NCBI RefSeq assembly: GCF_900112185.1
Contig: NZ_FOKP01000038.1
Location: 1 to 40,438, forward strand
Length of the DNA stretch: 40,438 bases
Reading direction: 5' to 3'
Source of the DNA: Allobosea sp. CRIB-10
Lineage (GTDB): Bacteria > Pseudomonadota > Alphaproteobacteria > Rhizobiales > Beijerinckiaceae
Made by a program: the position numbers and the translations under genes. The number at the start of each line of letters is the position of its first letter. Within the stretch, counting starts at the first letter, position 1. Positions 1 to 8,658 of this stretch are shown one piece after another. The notes beneath the pieces were generated by a model. The model was not told the origin of the DNA and searched no databases. It saw only the letters and a program-made list of their open reading frames with translations.

Positions 1-466
1 CCCATCGGCCATCATTGTCCTCCTCGCTCGCACAGGCGATGACCGTGGCATCAACCATCGTGCCGGTCTTGACCGTGACCGCCCTGGCCTTGAGCTGGGC
101 TGTCGCAGTCTCGAACAAGGTCCGAGCTTGTGCTCAACCAGCTTTCCACGATAGCGCACGAAGGCAGTGCGCTCCGGGGGCGCCTCGGAGCGCGAGAACC
201 CGCAAAAGCGGCGGAACGAGGCGCGGTCATCGAGCGCCTCGGCCAGCTTCAATATCGGACAGATCGTACCAGACCGACAGCAGCAGGGTCTTGAACATTG
301 CCAGGGGAGGCCGGGCCAACTCACCCTTCGTCGCCGAATAGAGCGGCCTGAGCAACTCCGCGACAGGATTTCAATCAATCAGGCCGTCGAGCTCGTCCAG
401 CGACGACACGCTCCGCGCGCCGATCACAAAGCCAAGCTGCTCCTGGCCGATCGACCGATGCGCCAT
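1..466 (-). pseudogene. IS5-family transposase remnant (N-terminal part)
   Basis: The reading frame starts with ATG at 466-464 and encodes MAHRSIGQEQLGFVIGARS, then hits an in-frame TGA at 373-371, where related IS5 transposases usually have Trp (LIDW-PVA). Recognisable transposase follows: AELLRPLYSATKGELARPP and MFKTLLLSVWYDLSD. One extra T near 252-256 shifts the frame relative to the right copy, and a further frame change lies near 105-125. The last recognisable part (TVKTGTMVDATVIACASEED) leaves the window at position 1. It cannot encode a working transposase. The same TGA is present in the right copy, so that lesion predates the duplication. Confidence 0.85.
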
Positions 467-537
467 CGTCGCTCTCCATCTCGGAAAGCCTAACGGAAGC
501 AGATATCAAAAGCGCCATCTCCGCAGACCCGCGCACA
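1..537 (-). mobile_element. IS5-family element, left copy, cut by window edge
   Basis: This segment is nearly identical, in opposite orientation, to 37414-37863 joined to 40344-40438. The match ends near 537, where the flanks diverge (positions 538-539 differ first), so 537 is close to the original element end. It carries the N-terminal part of an IS5-type transposase on the minus strand, running off the window at position 1. Unlike the right copy it is not interrupted: positions 88-95 hold a single copy of the 8-bp site that is duplicated around the IS66 insertion on the right. Terminal inverted repeats could not be identified because the far end lies outside the window. Confidence 0.85.
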
Positions 538-651
538 AATCTCATCATTAAAGGTTTGCTCTGCCCACCCAAGCGGCTCGGATAGTCTCCAGCTGAAATT
601 CCGGAAAGCGATTTCGGACGAGCATGGCAATCTCCAGAACTCTGCTCTTAC

Positions 652-1674
652 TTAGACGTGCGAAACGAGGATCTTCGCGCGGTCGGCATAGCTGTGGTCG
701 CGCCGAGCGCGCGCCTGGGCAGCGCTACCGATCGCGATGCTGGTAGTAGGCTCCCTTTTCAAGCGCGCGACATGGTCGACAAGCTCTTCATGGCTCAACG
801 CACGCAGGCATTCGTGTCCGGGTTCAAAGTAGCGCTCGATCTCGTGGCCGGGGCCGAAGAATATCTGCGTTGCTCCCGACATGGCCGCCTCGAATGTCCG
901 CGGACCAGGCGTTGCCGGTTTCACATCGAAGCGTGCATTCGCCAGATCCAGCTCTCTGCCAACGTTTAGAACAGACAGCGACGTATTGTTGAAGTCCGCG
1001 AGGGCGGCATTGCTGAGCCTGAGACCCGTCCAATGAGGGCTGACTATCGGCGAATCTGACGATCCGCAGAAGACGATGTTCATTGCGTCGAGTTCGCTTA
1101 AGGACTCGATCCCAGAAAGAACGTCTTGCCTGTTGGGGTACATATGGCCGCAAAAGAACAGATCGGCGCCCGATCTGTAGCCAACGGGCCTGAAATGACG
1201 CGTGATCGACGCGCCCAGCGGCAAATGATGCGTCGGGACTGAAGCTGGATAGAAGTCAAGGCATGCGACTTCGTTGGTGAAGATCACATCGGCCATCGGC
1301 AAGGCGCGATACGCGGAATCGAATTCGTAGGGATCGTCGTGAAGCCAGAACGCGATCCGCCCGCCCGCCCGCCGCGCGGTCTCCACGGCAGGAAGATGAT
1401 CGACGTCGTCGAGCATGATCGAGCCGAAGATGAGCACCAGCTCCGGCAACAAATTTCGGACGTGATCGCGGGCACGATCGGGGCCGCATTCGACGATGAG
1501 CGCCTCGGGGAAAGCGGTCTGCATCCCCTCCGCAACGAATTGGCGCAGAATGCTGTTCGTGTTCAACTCGTCGGACGCTCCCCCGACGATCAGTGCTCGC
1601 TTCAACGTCTTCAAAGTCGACACTCCAGTCGGAATCGTGCGGCGTGCGCCTTCGTTCTGCGGGCTGCGCAACAA
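652..1674 (-). CDS. CgeB-like glycosyltransferase family protein
   Basis: A 340-residue protein resembling the CgeB/Glyco_trans_1_2 group of predicted GT-B glycosyltransferases, a family linked to surface or spore glycans. Visible family features are an N-terminal Rossmann-like strand (RALIVGGASDE), the DDPYE segment, a PLGAS motif, FFCGHMYPNRQDVL and the C-terminal TPGPRTFEAAMSGATQIF block, which corresponds to the nucleotide-sugar site in relatives. The first half of the next upstream gene (1712-4258) is a paralogue with the same motifs in the same order. The start is uncertain: the listed one is TTG at 1674, while GTG at 1623 would start just before the conserved fold. It is the last gene of the minus-strand cluster, 37 bases after the preceding stop. 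Donor and acceptor cannot be predicted. Confidence 0.8.
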   Translation of the reverse strand: MLRSPQNEGARRTIPTGVSTLKTLKRALIVGGASDELNTNSILRQFVAEGMQTAFPEALIVECGPDRARDHVRNLLPELVLIFGSIMLDDVDHLPAVETARRAGGRIAFWLHDDPYEFDSAYRALPMADVIFTNEVACLDFYPASVPTHHLPLGASITRHFRPVGYRSGADLFFCGHMYPNRQDVLSGIESLSELDAMNIVFCGSSDSPIVSPHWTGLRLSNAALADFNNTSLSVLNVGRELDLANARFDVKPATPGPRTFEAAMSGATQIFFGPGHEIERYFEPGHECLRALSHEELVDHVARLKREPTTSIAIGSAAQARARRDHSYADRAKILVSHV

Positions 1675-1711
1675 ATGTCATTGCAAGCGCGCTGAGGGCT
1701 TCCCAAACCCA

Positions 1712-4258
1712 TTACCGACGGCGCACCCGTCTAATGAACCAGAATCGCGCCCAGGCGGCAGAACGACGGAATGCGGCCATCGTTCCGTCCTCGCGGGCTA
1801 TCCGCGTGAACCGTCCCATGAGAACGCGGGAAAAACTCATTCGGTCTCGCCAGCCATGGGCGATATGGGGTGCGACGGCATTCGCAACCGTCATGAGATT
1901 GTCGGCCACGATCGGTTCTCTCGCGATCGTCACGCGATTAGGCGTGATGAACCGCTTTGCGGCTAGAAAGATGCCAATCTCATCGGACCTGAAGACACGA
2001 TGACCCGTCTGGCTTGGCGTCAAACGCGCTGCAGAGCCGACGACGTCTGCAAAGATGCTGTCCGCTTTGGCGGCGAAGGCTGCGGGACCGTCGTAAGAGA
2101 GCTTCCTGAGCGCGGCAGCCATCCGGTCGATATCCTGAGGATTGGCCGAGAGCCGCCTTAGAGCGAGGATAACTGCAGACGGATCGCTGATCGGGACCTT
2201 CAGCCCGTCGACCTCGTGCCGAACGCGCTCGCCCTGGCCACCGATATCCGTCGTGATCGGCACGATTCCCATCATCTGTAGTTCCGACAAGGTCATGCAG
2301 TATGTTTCGGGCCATGGCGACAGGATCAAGGCGACGCAGCAGTCATAAATTTCCGATGGCGGTTTCCCGGGTGGGAAGATCCCGTGCTGCTTGATCTCAA
2401 CGCTTTGTATTCGCGCCAGGGCAGGCAGATATTCGCTGTCGACGCGGCCGAAGATGTCGAAGCTGATGTCGAGTGCATGCGCGCCCTCAAATACTTTCAG
2501 CAACGTATCTGCCCCTTTGACGCTGCTGAAGTTGCCGAGAACCGCAACGCGCAGTCGCTTCGGACCGGTCCTGTTCGCCGGCTGCGGCGGAACCGACACG
2601 GGTGGGGCAAGAAGCTGTCCACGATCCTGCAGATGAGGAAAAAGGGCCGAGAAGATCGACCAGCTCGCCTCGGAACCGTACAGGACCCGATCAATATGGT
2701 GACTCATCTCACGCATCATGCGCAGGCGGGGGGCCTGCTGGACCATAGGGAAATCGCGCATCCGGGACAGGCAAATGGTGCAGGTTGCAGGCGGCCTGTT
2801 GGGAATATCGCAATAACGCCCCTCGAAGCCGAGCAGCGTGAAGTTTTCGCAGGCAAGATAATAGTCATGCAGGCTGAAAGTGACCTTTGCGCCTGAAGCT
2901 TTCGCGAACGCCAGCGATGAAACCGGATAGCGAATTAGATGGTTCACATGAACGACATCGAATGCGTGCCGAGCTAGCAAAGCCTGGAATTCTTGTTCAA
3001 ATCCTTCATGCACGAGATCGCCTTGCAAGACCGGCTGATCGATGACCACCCGATCGATCTCCGCACCGGTTCGATCGGTAACCCGGTACTCGGTGATCCC
3101 GTATTCGCTGACAACGGGCGCCATCATCGCGACGTCCGCGTCGAGGCCGGTCAGCAGATGGTCGGCGTAGATCTCCGAACCGCCAAACCAGCCTTGCGCG
3201 ACCGAGTTATGGCTGATGATGAGGATCTTGGGCTGCGCATGGGACTCACGGCGGGGCCGAGGCTCCAAGGCAATGAGCTCATCGACGATTGCGGCGATGC
3301 GATTGGCGTAGAGGTGACGCTCAAGGGTCACGTTCTGCGCCTCAGCCGCGATCCGGTGGAGCGAGTCCTCGTCAGCGAGCGTTCGATCGATCAAGCCGAG
3401 ACATTGATCGAAATCGTCATACGCCAGAAACGCAGTTGACGGCAGAAAATCGGCGGCCGTTGCGGCGATGGAGCGGTCGACGAGTTGCGTCGAACCTGCC
3501 AGGGCGACTTCGAAAAAGCGCGGCCCTGGCGTGTCGCTCGCAGCTGTGGGATTGTCGGGATCGGTCGAAAAGGCCCGCGGCAGCGTCAGCGTAAGTCTAG
3601 CGCGGTTCGCCGCGCTGCAGAAATCGCGCATGGCGAGGCCACGCCCGAACGAAAACTCGTCGGCGTATGCTGCGACGTGCTCGGACAGGGCTGCGTTCGA
3701 GACGAGCGCGAGGTTGAGCCGCAGAGATGGCCGGGCGATCCGCAGTTTCCTCAGAAAATCGAGGCGATTGGGCCAAGCCGTTCCCGCGAAGAAGATATCG
3801 TGAGAGGCTTCCGCAACATTGATCGCACGAAACATGCCAGGATCGGCACCGAGCGGCAGATATCGCCCCTTAGGACCATAGGCTTGAACGGAGGCCCGAT
3901 CGTTCGAAAAGGCGAGATCGAAGGACGTCGTCACCTTGGTGTTGCGATAAGTCTCGTATGGATCTTCTGTAAACCAAATGGCTGAGCGTGGAATCAGCTC
4001 GGCCAGGTTTCGAACGACGAAATTATCAGCCTCTTCTCCATCGAAAGCGATGAAGGCATCGAAGTCCTGCTCCCGCGCCTGGATCAGTGCGTTGCCATAC
4101 TCGACCCAGACGGCCTCGCTGACGTGATCGTTCTCTTTCAGAGCCGAGAATGCCGCCTTCGCGATATAGCGATTCGGGTTATTCGGTTTGGTGTCGAGAA
4201 ACAGAACACGCATGGGCGCCGAGAAATCCATTTGTTGCCGGCAGCGATAGCGGGCCAT
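1712..4258 (-). CDS. Two-domain glycosyltransferase: CgeB-like + GT4
   Basis: An 848-residue fusion. Residues about 16-330 are CgeB-like (FTEDPYETYRNTKV, PLGADPGMF, FFAGTAWPNRLDFL, TPGPRFFEVALAGSTQLV) and parallel the downstream gene at 652-1674. Residues about 343-710 form a GT4 glycosyltransferase (GT-B fold): LIISHNSVAQGWFGGSE at its start, VAVLGNFSSVKGADTL at the linker, and the donor-site E-x7-E in PETYCMTLSELQMMG. The last ~130 residues are not recognised. GT4 enzymes are retaining, usually cytoplasmic, and use nucleotide sugars. Alternative starts are Met10 and Met16; Met16 begins directly at the first Rossmann strand (MRVLFLDTKPN), and none has a clear ribosome binding site. A 157-base gap separates it from the methyltransferase gene upstream. 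Confidence 0.85.
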   Translation of the reverse strand: MARYRCRQQMDFSAPMRVLFLDTKPNNPNRYIAKAAFSALKENDHVSEAVWVEYGNALIQAREQDFDAFIAFDGEEADNFVVRNLAELIPRSAIWFTEDPYETYRNTKVTTSFDLAFSNDRASVQAYGPKGRYLPLGADPGMFRAINVAEASHDIFFAGTAWPNRLDFLRKLRIARPSLRLNLALVSNAALSEHVAAYADEFSFGRGLAMRDFCSAANRARLTLTLPRAFSTDPDNPTAASDTPGPRFFEVALAGSTQLVDRSIAATAADFLPSTAFLAYDDFDQCLGLIDRTLADEDSLHRIAAEAQNVTLERHLYANRIAAIVDELIALEPRPRRESHAQPKILIISHNSVAQGWFGGSEIYADHLLTGLDADVAMMAPVVSEYGITEYRVTDRTGAEIDRVVIDQPVLQGDLVHEGFEQEFQALLARHAFDVVHVNHLIRYPVSSLAFAKASGAKVTFSLHDYYLACENFTLLGFEGRYCDIPNRPPATCTICLSRMRDFPMVQQAPRLRMMREMSHHIDRVLYGSEASWSIFSALFPHLQDRGQLLAPPVSVPPQPANRTGPKRLRVAVLGNFSSVKGADTLLKVFEGAHALDISFDIFGRVDSEYLPALARIQSVEIKQHGIFPPGKPPSEIYDCCVALILSPWPETYCMTLSELQMMGIVPITTDIGGQGERVRHEVDGLKVPISDPSAVILALRRLSANPQDIDRMAAALRKLSYDGPAAFAAKADSIFADVVGSAARLTPSQTGHRVFRSDEIGIFLAAKRFITPNRVTIAREPIVADNLMTVANAVAPHIAHGWRDRMSFSRVLMGRFTRIAREDGTMAAFRRSAAWARFWFIRRVRRR

Positions 4259-4415
4259 GAAGAAAAAGGGAAGACGGCGGTCCGGTTGATGTCAGTCGGG
4301 GCGCTGCATATCCGTCATGATTGATGTCTTAAGCGCCTGGCTCTCCTTGAGCGCGATGCGTCGCCTCGGTGAAAATACCTCGTGCTGTAATCCGAACGAG
4401 GAGCCGGGATCACTG

Positions 4416-5060
4416 TTAGCGGCGCGCAATGGCGATATCGCAATACATATGGGGGTGTAGCGCCAAATAGCGCACCCGCCACTCGCCGCTGGAAAGCAGC
4501 CCATTCACGACCGGCATCACGCCGTAATCGGCTAATTCCATGATGCTCCACGGCGTATAATCGTTGAAAACGAGAACGCCGTCCCGCTTGATCTTGTGGA
4601 GGGCGACGGCGGCATCGCGCTTGACGCCCTCGAGTCCGTGATCGCCGTCGACGTAGATCCAGTCGAAATGCCCGTCCGGGAGCAGGGCCAGTTGCTGAGA
4701 CGAGTCGCCGTGGTGGATGACAACCTCGGGTCTTGCCCGGAGAGCGGGGCGCTGCGCGTCGAGAAGATCGAACGACAGGTCGAAGAGATGCAGCTCACGC
4801 GGTTGGAGGTAATCAACGATGCGCTCCGCGAACCAGCCGGTCTGAGTGCCGACCTCTGCGACGCAACCGCCGCGTGGAAGACTTCTCATCGCCTCGACGC
4901 GGTCGGCGTAGAGCGTCGCACCTTCCACCGCCGACTGCTCCAGCTTGGGCGGAACGTCGAAGACGTGGCGGCCCAGTGGTTCCTGATGCGGCTTCACCCG
5001 CCGCATCCACTCGCCCTGAACCTGCGCGAACCAGTTCGCATCCTCCGGAGAAAGCTTCAT
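4416..5060 (-). CDS. Class I SAM-dependent methyltransferase (Methyltransf_24-like)
   Basis: A 214-residue single-domain methyltransferase. The SAM-binding glycine-rich motif I is VAEVGTQTGWF (residues 68-78), with acidic motif II LHLFDLSFDLL at about 90-100. YVDGDHGLEG at about 137-146 is the D-x-D-H segment typical of the Methyltransf_24 group, whose members often methylate sugar hydroxyls and can be metal dependent. NDYTPW near 170 fits the same family. ATG at 5060 is preceded by AAAGGA at a good distance, which supports the start. It lies 19 bases after the GT4-GT2 gene, so it is co-transcribed with it. A role in O-methylating the glycan is inferred from context; the acceptor is unknown. 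Confidence 0.85.
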   Translation of the reverse strand: MKLSPEDANWFAQVQGEWMRRVKPHQEPLGRHVFDVPPKLEQSAVEGATLYADRVEAMRSLPRGGCVAEVGTQTGWFAERIVDYLQPRELHLFDLSFDLLDAQRPALRARPEVVIHHGDSSQQLALLPDGHFDWIYVDGDHGLEGVKRDAAVALHKIKRDGVLVFNDYTPWSIMELADYGVMPVVNGLLSSGEWRVRYLALHPHMYCDIAIARR

Positions 5061-5079
5061 CGCTAGTCCTTTCGGGCGC

Positions 5080-7095
5080 TCAGGGCACGAGGTCGTTGCG
5101 GATCGCGAGGTCGACGAGGCGCGAAAGATTGGCCGGCAGCGACTGTCGATAGAGATCCCAGATGATGCGATTATTGGCGTAGCGGTCGGTACTGTTTAGC
5201 ATTCCAGTCTGCACCCGTCGGTACCAGAACAGAGGAACGGGCAGAGACAGCTGCTGCAAGCCTGCAAGGTTGGCCCGCGCATGCAGATGCCAGTCCTCAT
5301 GGCCGATCCCGTGCCATTCATGGAAGCGACCGATCCGCTCGAAGACGTCGCAGCGATAGATGCCGGTCGCATCGCCATAGCAATTGATCGACAGTCCGAG
5401 TTCGGCCGGCCCCCCGGTGAAAGCCCAGCGCTCGCCGCCATCGACCAGATCGAGATCGGGTTGGCCGGTCGGTTCCCTGAAGATGAGCATCTGGCTCGTG
5501 ACGATATCCGCCTGCGCCCGCTCGATGGCTCGGACCAGCGTCTCAATCATAGTGGGAAACGCGATGTTGTCGTCGTCCATGAAGATTACGAAGGGCGCAC
5601 GCGCCGCCGCGATGCCGGTGTTGCGAGCCGCGCCAAGATAAGCGTTAGCCTGCCTGATGAGTTTGAGCTCGAAAGGCCAGAGCTCATTCGCCAGGGCCGT
5701 CAGACCGTTCTGCGCCTCCGGCGAAGGGCTGCCGTCATCGACCAGCAGCACTTCGAAGTCGCGAAAGCTCTGCACAGCAAGAGAGCGCAGCGTTTCGCGG
5801 ACCAGCGCAGGTCGTTCGTAATGGGTGACCACGACGCTGACGATAGGGCTCTCGATATCGGCCACCGTTGCAGGCAATGCAACTTCTACGGAGCCGCCCG
5901 GATTTTGACCGGTGGTATCGACGGTCAGCGGAACCGGTCGACGCGCTTCCACCCACTCGATCCAACGAGTGCCGATATCGGCTTCGTCATAGGAGGGAGA
6001 GGCCGCGGCGTAAGGTTGACCGAGCGATGTCGCCAGCCTTGCGGCAAGAGCGCGGGCAGTCGGTTCCACGAGCACGCGGTCGCGATCGGTCGGCGCGACG
6101 AGCTCGGGGATGCCGCCAGCGCGCGTGGAAAGGAAAGGAATGTTGCGCCTCAGGCATTCCGAGATGACACAGGGCGCATTGTCTATCAGCGAGGGAATGA
6201 CGGCCAGACAATCGCGTTCGACGAGCAGTGCCTGCGCCGAGTCGGTATCGAGGTCTTCGAAAAACGCCAAGCGAGACCCCAGCCACGGACGCCGGGCATC
6301 GACGAAAGCTTGGATGTCCTCGCGACGGCGAGATGCCGCCTTTCCGACGAACATAACGTCGAAATCCTTGAAAGCCAGCGTCTCGTCGACGATGGCATTC
6401 AGAAAAATCTCGATGCCTTTGCGCTCTTCGAGCCGGCCGAAAAAGCCCAGTCTCCGCACCTGATCCAGTGGCCGTTCGCGCCGAGCCACCCGATCACTCT
6501 CGGGATCGGACCACAGATAGAGCGGCAAAGCCTGTGGGGCGCCAGTCGGCCGGTCGAAATGAGCGGTCACGAAGCTTCGCATATGCTCGGACGGGCAGAT
6601 GACGTCGTCCGCACCGAGGAACACACTTCGCTCCATGTGCAGTTGGGCGAGTGTGCGCTGGCTTCGGGCTGCTGTCCTGTTGGCGTCGAGTAGCCATTCT
6701 GTGGGGCCGTGAGCGATCACCCCCAACCGCGTCCCGCCCAGAGCGACACCGCATTGCCTAGCGATGACCGAAGCGAAGCCGCTACCCTCCCAATCCTGGA
6801 AAAGAACGAGGTCGAAGGTCTCGTGCCGCAGATAATCGAAGATCACCGTGCTTTCGCGAAGCCACTCAGGATAAACTTCGATCCCCGCATAGTGAAGATG
6901 CGTAACCTTCACCCCGGCAGTGTGGAGTCGCTTCAACCAGGGATGAGCATAGTCGACCGGCGCGGCGCCCGTATAAATGACGGCAATGTCGAAACCGGAT
7001 CGCGCCAGATGGCAAGCGAGATGGGACGTCGCAGTGCCGATGCCGCCATTCTTGTAGGCGCCGAGAATCTCGCTGGCAACGAGTGCAATCCTCAT
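5080..7095 (-). CDS. Bifunctional glycosyltransferase: GT4 + GT2
   Basis: A 671-residue protein with two glycosyltransferase domains. Residues 1-~390 are a GT4 (GT-B) enzyme: MRIALVASEILGAYKNGGIG contains the glycine-rich acceptor loop, LGFFGRLEERKGIEIFL is the linker region, and NAPCVISECLRRN is the donor-site acidic helix. Residues ~415-671 are a GT2 (GT-A) enzyme: VSVVVTHYERPALV, LLVDDGSPS and FVIFMDDDNIAFP, the last carrying the metal-binding DxD. ATG at 7095 was chosen over an upstream in-frame start at 7209 because the Rossmann fold begins there and because it makes a 4-base ATGA overlap with the sulfotransferase stop. Two domains suggest it adds two consecutive sugars, possibly next to the sulfated residue. 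Confidence 0.88.
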   Translation of the reverse strand: MRIALVASEILGAYKNGGIGTATSHLACHLARSGFDIAVIYTGAAPVDYAHPWLKRLHTAGVKVTHLHYAGIEVYPEWLRESTVIFDYLRHETFDLVLFQDWEGSGFASVIARQCGVALGGTRLGVIAHGPTEWLLDANRTAARSQRTLAQLHMERSVFLGADDVICPSEHMRSFVTAHFDRPTGAPQALPLYLWSDPESDRVARRERPLDQVRRLGFFGRLEERKGIEIFLNAIVDETLAFKDFDVMFVGKAASRRREDIQAFVDARRPWLGSRLAFFEDLDTDSAQALLVERDCLAVIPSLIDNAPCVISECLRRNIPFLSTRAGGIPELVAPTDRDRVLVEPTARALAARLATSLGQPYAAASPSYDEADIGTRWIEWVEARRPVPLTVDTTGQNPGGSVEVALPATVADIESPIVSVVVTHYERPALVRETLRSLAVQSFRDFEVLLVDDGSPSPEAQNGLTALANELWPFELKLIRQANAYLGAARNTGIAAARAPFVIFMDDDNIAFPTMIETLVRAIERAQADIVTSQMLIFREPTGQPDLDLVDGGERWAFTGGPAELGLSINCYGDATGIYRCDVFERIGRFHEWHGIGHEDWHLHARANLAGLQQLSLPVPLFWYRRVQTGMLNSTDRYANNRIIWDLYRQSLPANLSRLVDLAIRNDLVP

Positions 7096-8585
7096 CGGGC
7101 GCGTCCCGAGACTGCTCTTGTGAGCCGCGCCACGGCCCGGAGCGGAGCGCTCAGTCGCCAAGCCAAGGACCGGTGGATCCCGCGGAGTGCCTGATGAGCA
7201 TTCTCGCATTCCACACTGCGCTCATCGAGCTGGCGATGCACCTCGGCGGCATGATTGCGAAGCGCCTCGCGGTCCTGCTCGGCTTGCTCGAGCTGGCGAT
7301 GCAGCGCCGCGGCATGATCGCGCAGCGCTTCGCGCCCTTCCTCCGCGTCGCGCCGAACCGCGACCTCGTGATCGTAGAGATTCCGCAATTCGGCGATGAG
7401 CTTTTTAAGCTCCTCGCGCTCGAAATCGAAGGAGATGGCGTGCTGTTCGAAGCTTCGTGCACGTTCGCTGGTCGAATCGAGCAGTTGTCGCAATGCGCCT
7501 TTGTCGTCGACATGCTCGTTCAGCTTGGTCCAGAGAGCCTGGATGGCCTGATGCATCCCGGCTTCCGTCCGTCGAGCCGACTCGATCTGCGCCGCGGCGC
7601 GCGTCGACTCCTCGTAATAGCGCCAGACGACCGGATACATTGCCTCGAACGCAGCCAGGAGCTCGCCCATCCTTGTGGTTCGGGTCGCGAACTCGGAGGC
7701 GATGGCGTCGGTCGCTTGCTGGTCATCGCCCCGTTCCGACAGGGTCCGGTAAAACCGCTCCGCCAGCTGGCTCGGCGTGACTGACGAAAGCGCTTCTCCA
7801 TCGCCGATCGCATCACGATGGACCGGACCAGCTTCGGGCCCATGGAGAAAACCGTCGATCGCACGCTCGGCCTCGATCGATCCCAGCCTCGGCCACGTAA
7901 TATTTGTTTCCTGCGCGACGCGGCGCATCTCGCGACGCCAATCGGCGAGCAGGTCCTCGTACCTGACGAAAGCCCGCGGCGACGGGCGGGTCCCCTGCAC
8001 AGCCGACAAGGTATAGCGCATCCAGACGAATTCGCCGCGCGGAGCAGCCCATCCGTCATAGGGGAAATCCTTGAGATGCCGCCGCCTCAGCGAGTCTGCG
8101 ACCTCAGCTGGTGATCGCAGTGGTAGGATATGGACCACCCGATAGTCCAATCGACGCAGCGCATCTTCCCAAATGGGCAGCAGAAGAGCCGTCCTCGGAT
8201 CCTTGATGATGATGAAAGGGTCGCCGTCATAGGCGCTTTCGACAAGCTTGGCGGCTTCCTCGCGAAAAAGCTGAGCACGAGCCGAGTCGAACCAAGCGCG
8301 ACCAAAATCAATCATCGAATAGACTTCGGATCCGGCGTCCGCGAGCATCCGGTCGTTCAGATCGACGACGGCTTTGGGTTCCCAATGCCCTTCCGGGTTT
8401 CCCGCATTGGCAGGGACGAGCATGTCCGGGAGTTTTGCTCCTAGAAGCGAGACACAACGCGCCAATGCGGAGGTGCCGCTCCGATGCATGCCGGTGATCA
8501 GCACCGCAGTCTTTCCGGTCACCCTATTCTCCCGTTTCTTCGTTGCCGGCTCGCGTAGCTGGCGCATTGTCTGTGCTGTTGCCAT
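7092..8585 (-). CDS. Sulfotransferase with C-terminal coiled coil
   Basis: About 497 residues. The N-terminal ~290 resemble PAPS-dependent sulfotransferases. The 5'-phosphosulfate loop is GMHRSGTSAL (residues ~32-41), the segment FIIIKDPRTALLLPIW follows, and VVHILPLRSPAEVADSL matches the 3'-phosphate-binding strand and helix with its Arg-Ser. Residues about 320-475 are charged and helical, predicting a coiled coil. Within it a 63-base tandem duplication repeats REALR(D/N)HAA..HRQL. It sits directly downstream of cysD-cysNC, which make PAPS, and its stop overlaps the start of a GT4-GT2 gene, so sulfation of the glycan made here is the likely role (compare NodPQ with NodH, or LpsS). The start is uncertain (TTG 8618, ATG 8585 or ATG 8570). 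Confidence 0.85.
   Translation of the reverse strand: MATAQTMRQLREPATKKRENRVTGKTAVLITGMHRSGTSALARCVSLLGAKLPDMLVPANAGNPEGHWEPKAVVDLNDRMLADAGSEVYSMIDFGRAWFDSARAQLFREEAAKLVESAYDGDPFIIIKDPRTALLLPIWEDALRRLDYRVVHILPLRSPAEVADSLRRRHLKDFPYDGWAAPRGEFVWMRYTLSAVQGTRPSPRAFVRYEDLLADWRREMRRVAQETNITWPRLGSIEAERAIDGFLHGPEAGPVHRDAIGDGEALSSVTPSQLAERFYRTLSERGDDQQATDAIASEFATRTTRMGELLAAFEAMYPVVWRYYEESTRAAAQIESARRTEAGMHQAIQALWTKLNEHVDDKGALRQLLDSTSERARSFEQHAISFDFEREELKKLIAELRNLYDHEVAVRRDAEEGREALRDHAAALHRQLEQAEQDREALRNHAAEVHRQLDERSVECENAHQALRGIHRSLAWRLSAPLRAVARLTRAVSGRAR
7227..7352. repeat. 63-bp tandem duplication inside the sulfotransferase coiled coil
   Basis: Two adjacent 63-base units (7227-7289 and 7290-7352) are similar at the DNA level, both beginning GAGCTGGCGATGCA on the plus strand. 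They encode two similar 21-residue segments. Sixty-three bases equal exactly three heptads, so the coiled-coil register is kept. Confidence 0.75.
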
Positions 8586-8658
8586 GAACTGCGGCGACCG
8601 TGCAACTTGGTGCGCCAAGCGGCGGAGCGAGGCACCGGCTCGCCAGGCTCAGCGACTG

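Noticed and set aside
5281..6693. A 470-codon plus-strand frame inside the GT4-GT2 gene
   Set aside because: The opposite strand has clear GT4 and GT2 motifs; the plus-strand product has no recognisable motif and is typical of GC-rich antisense frames.
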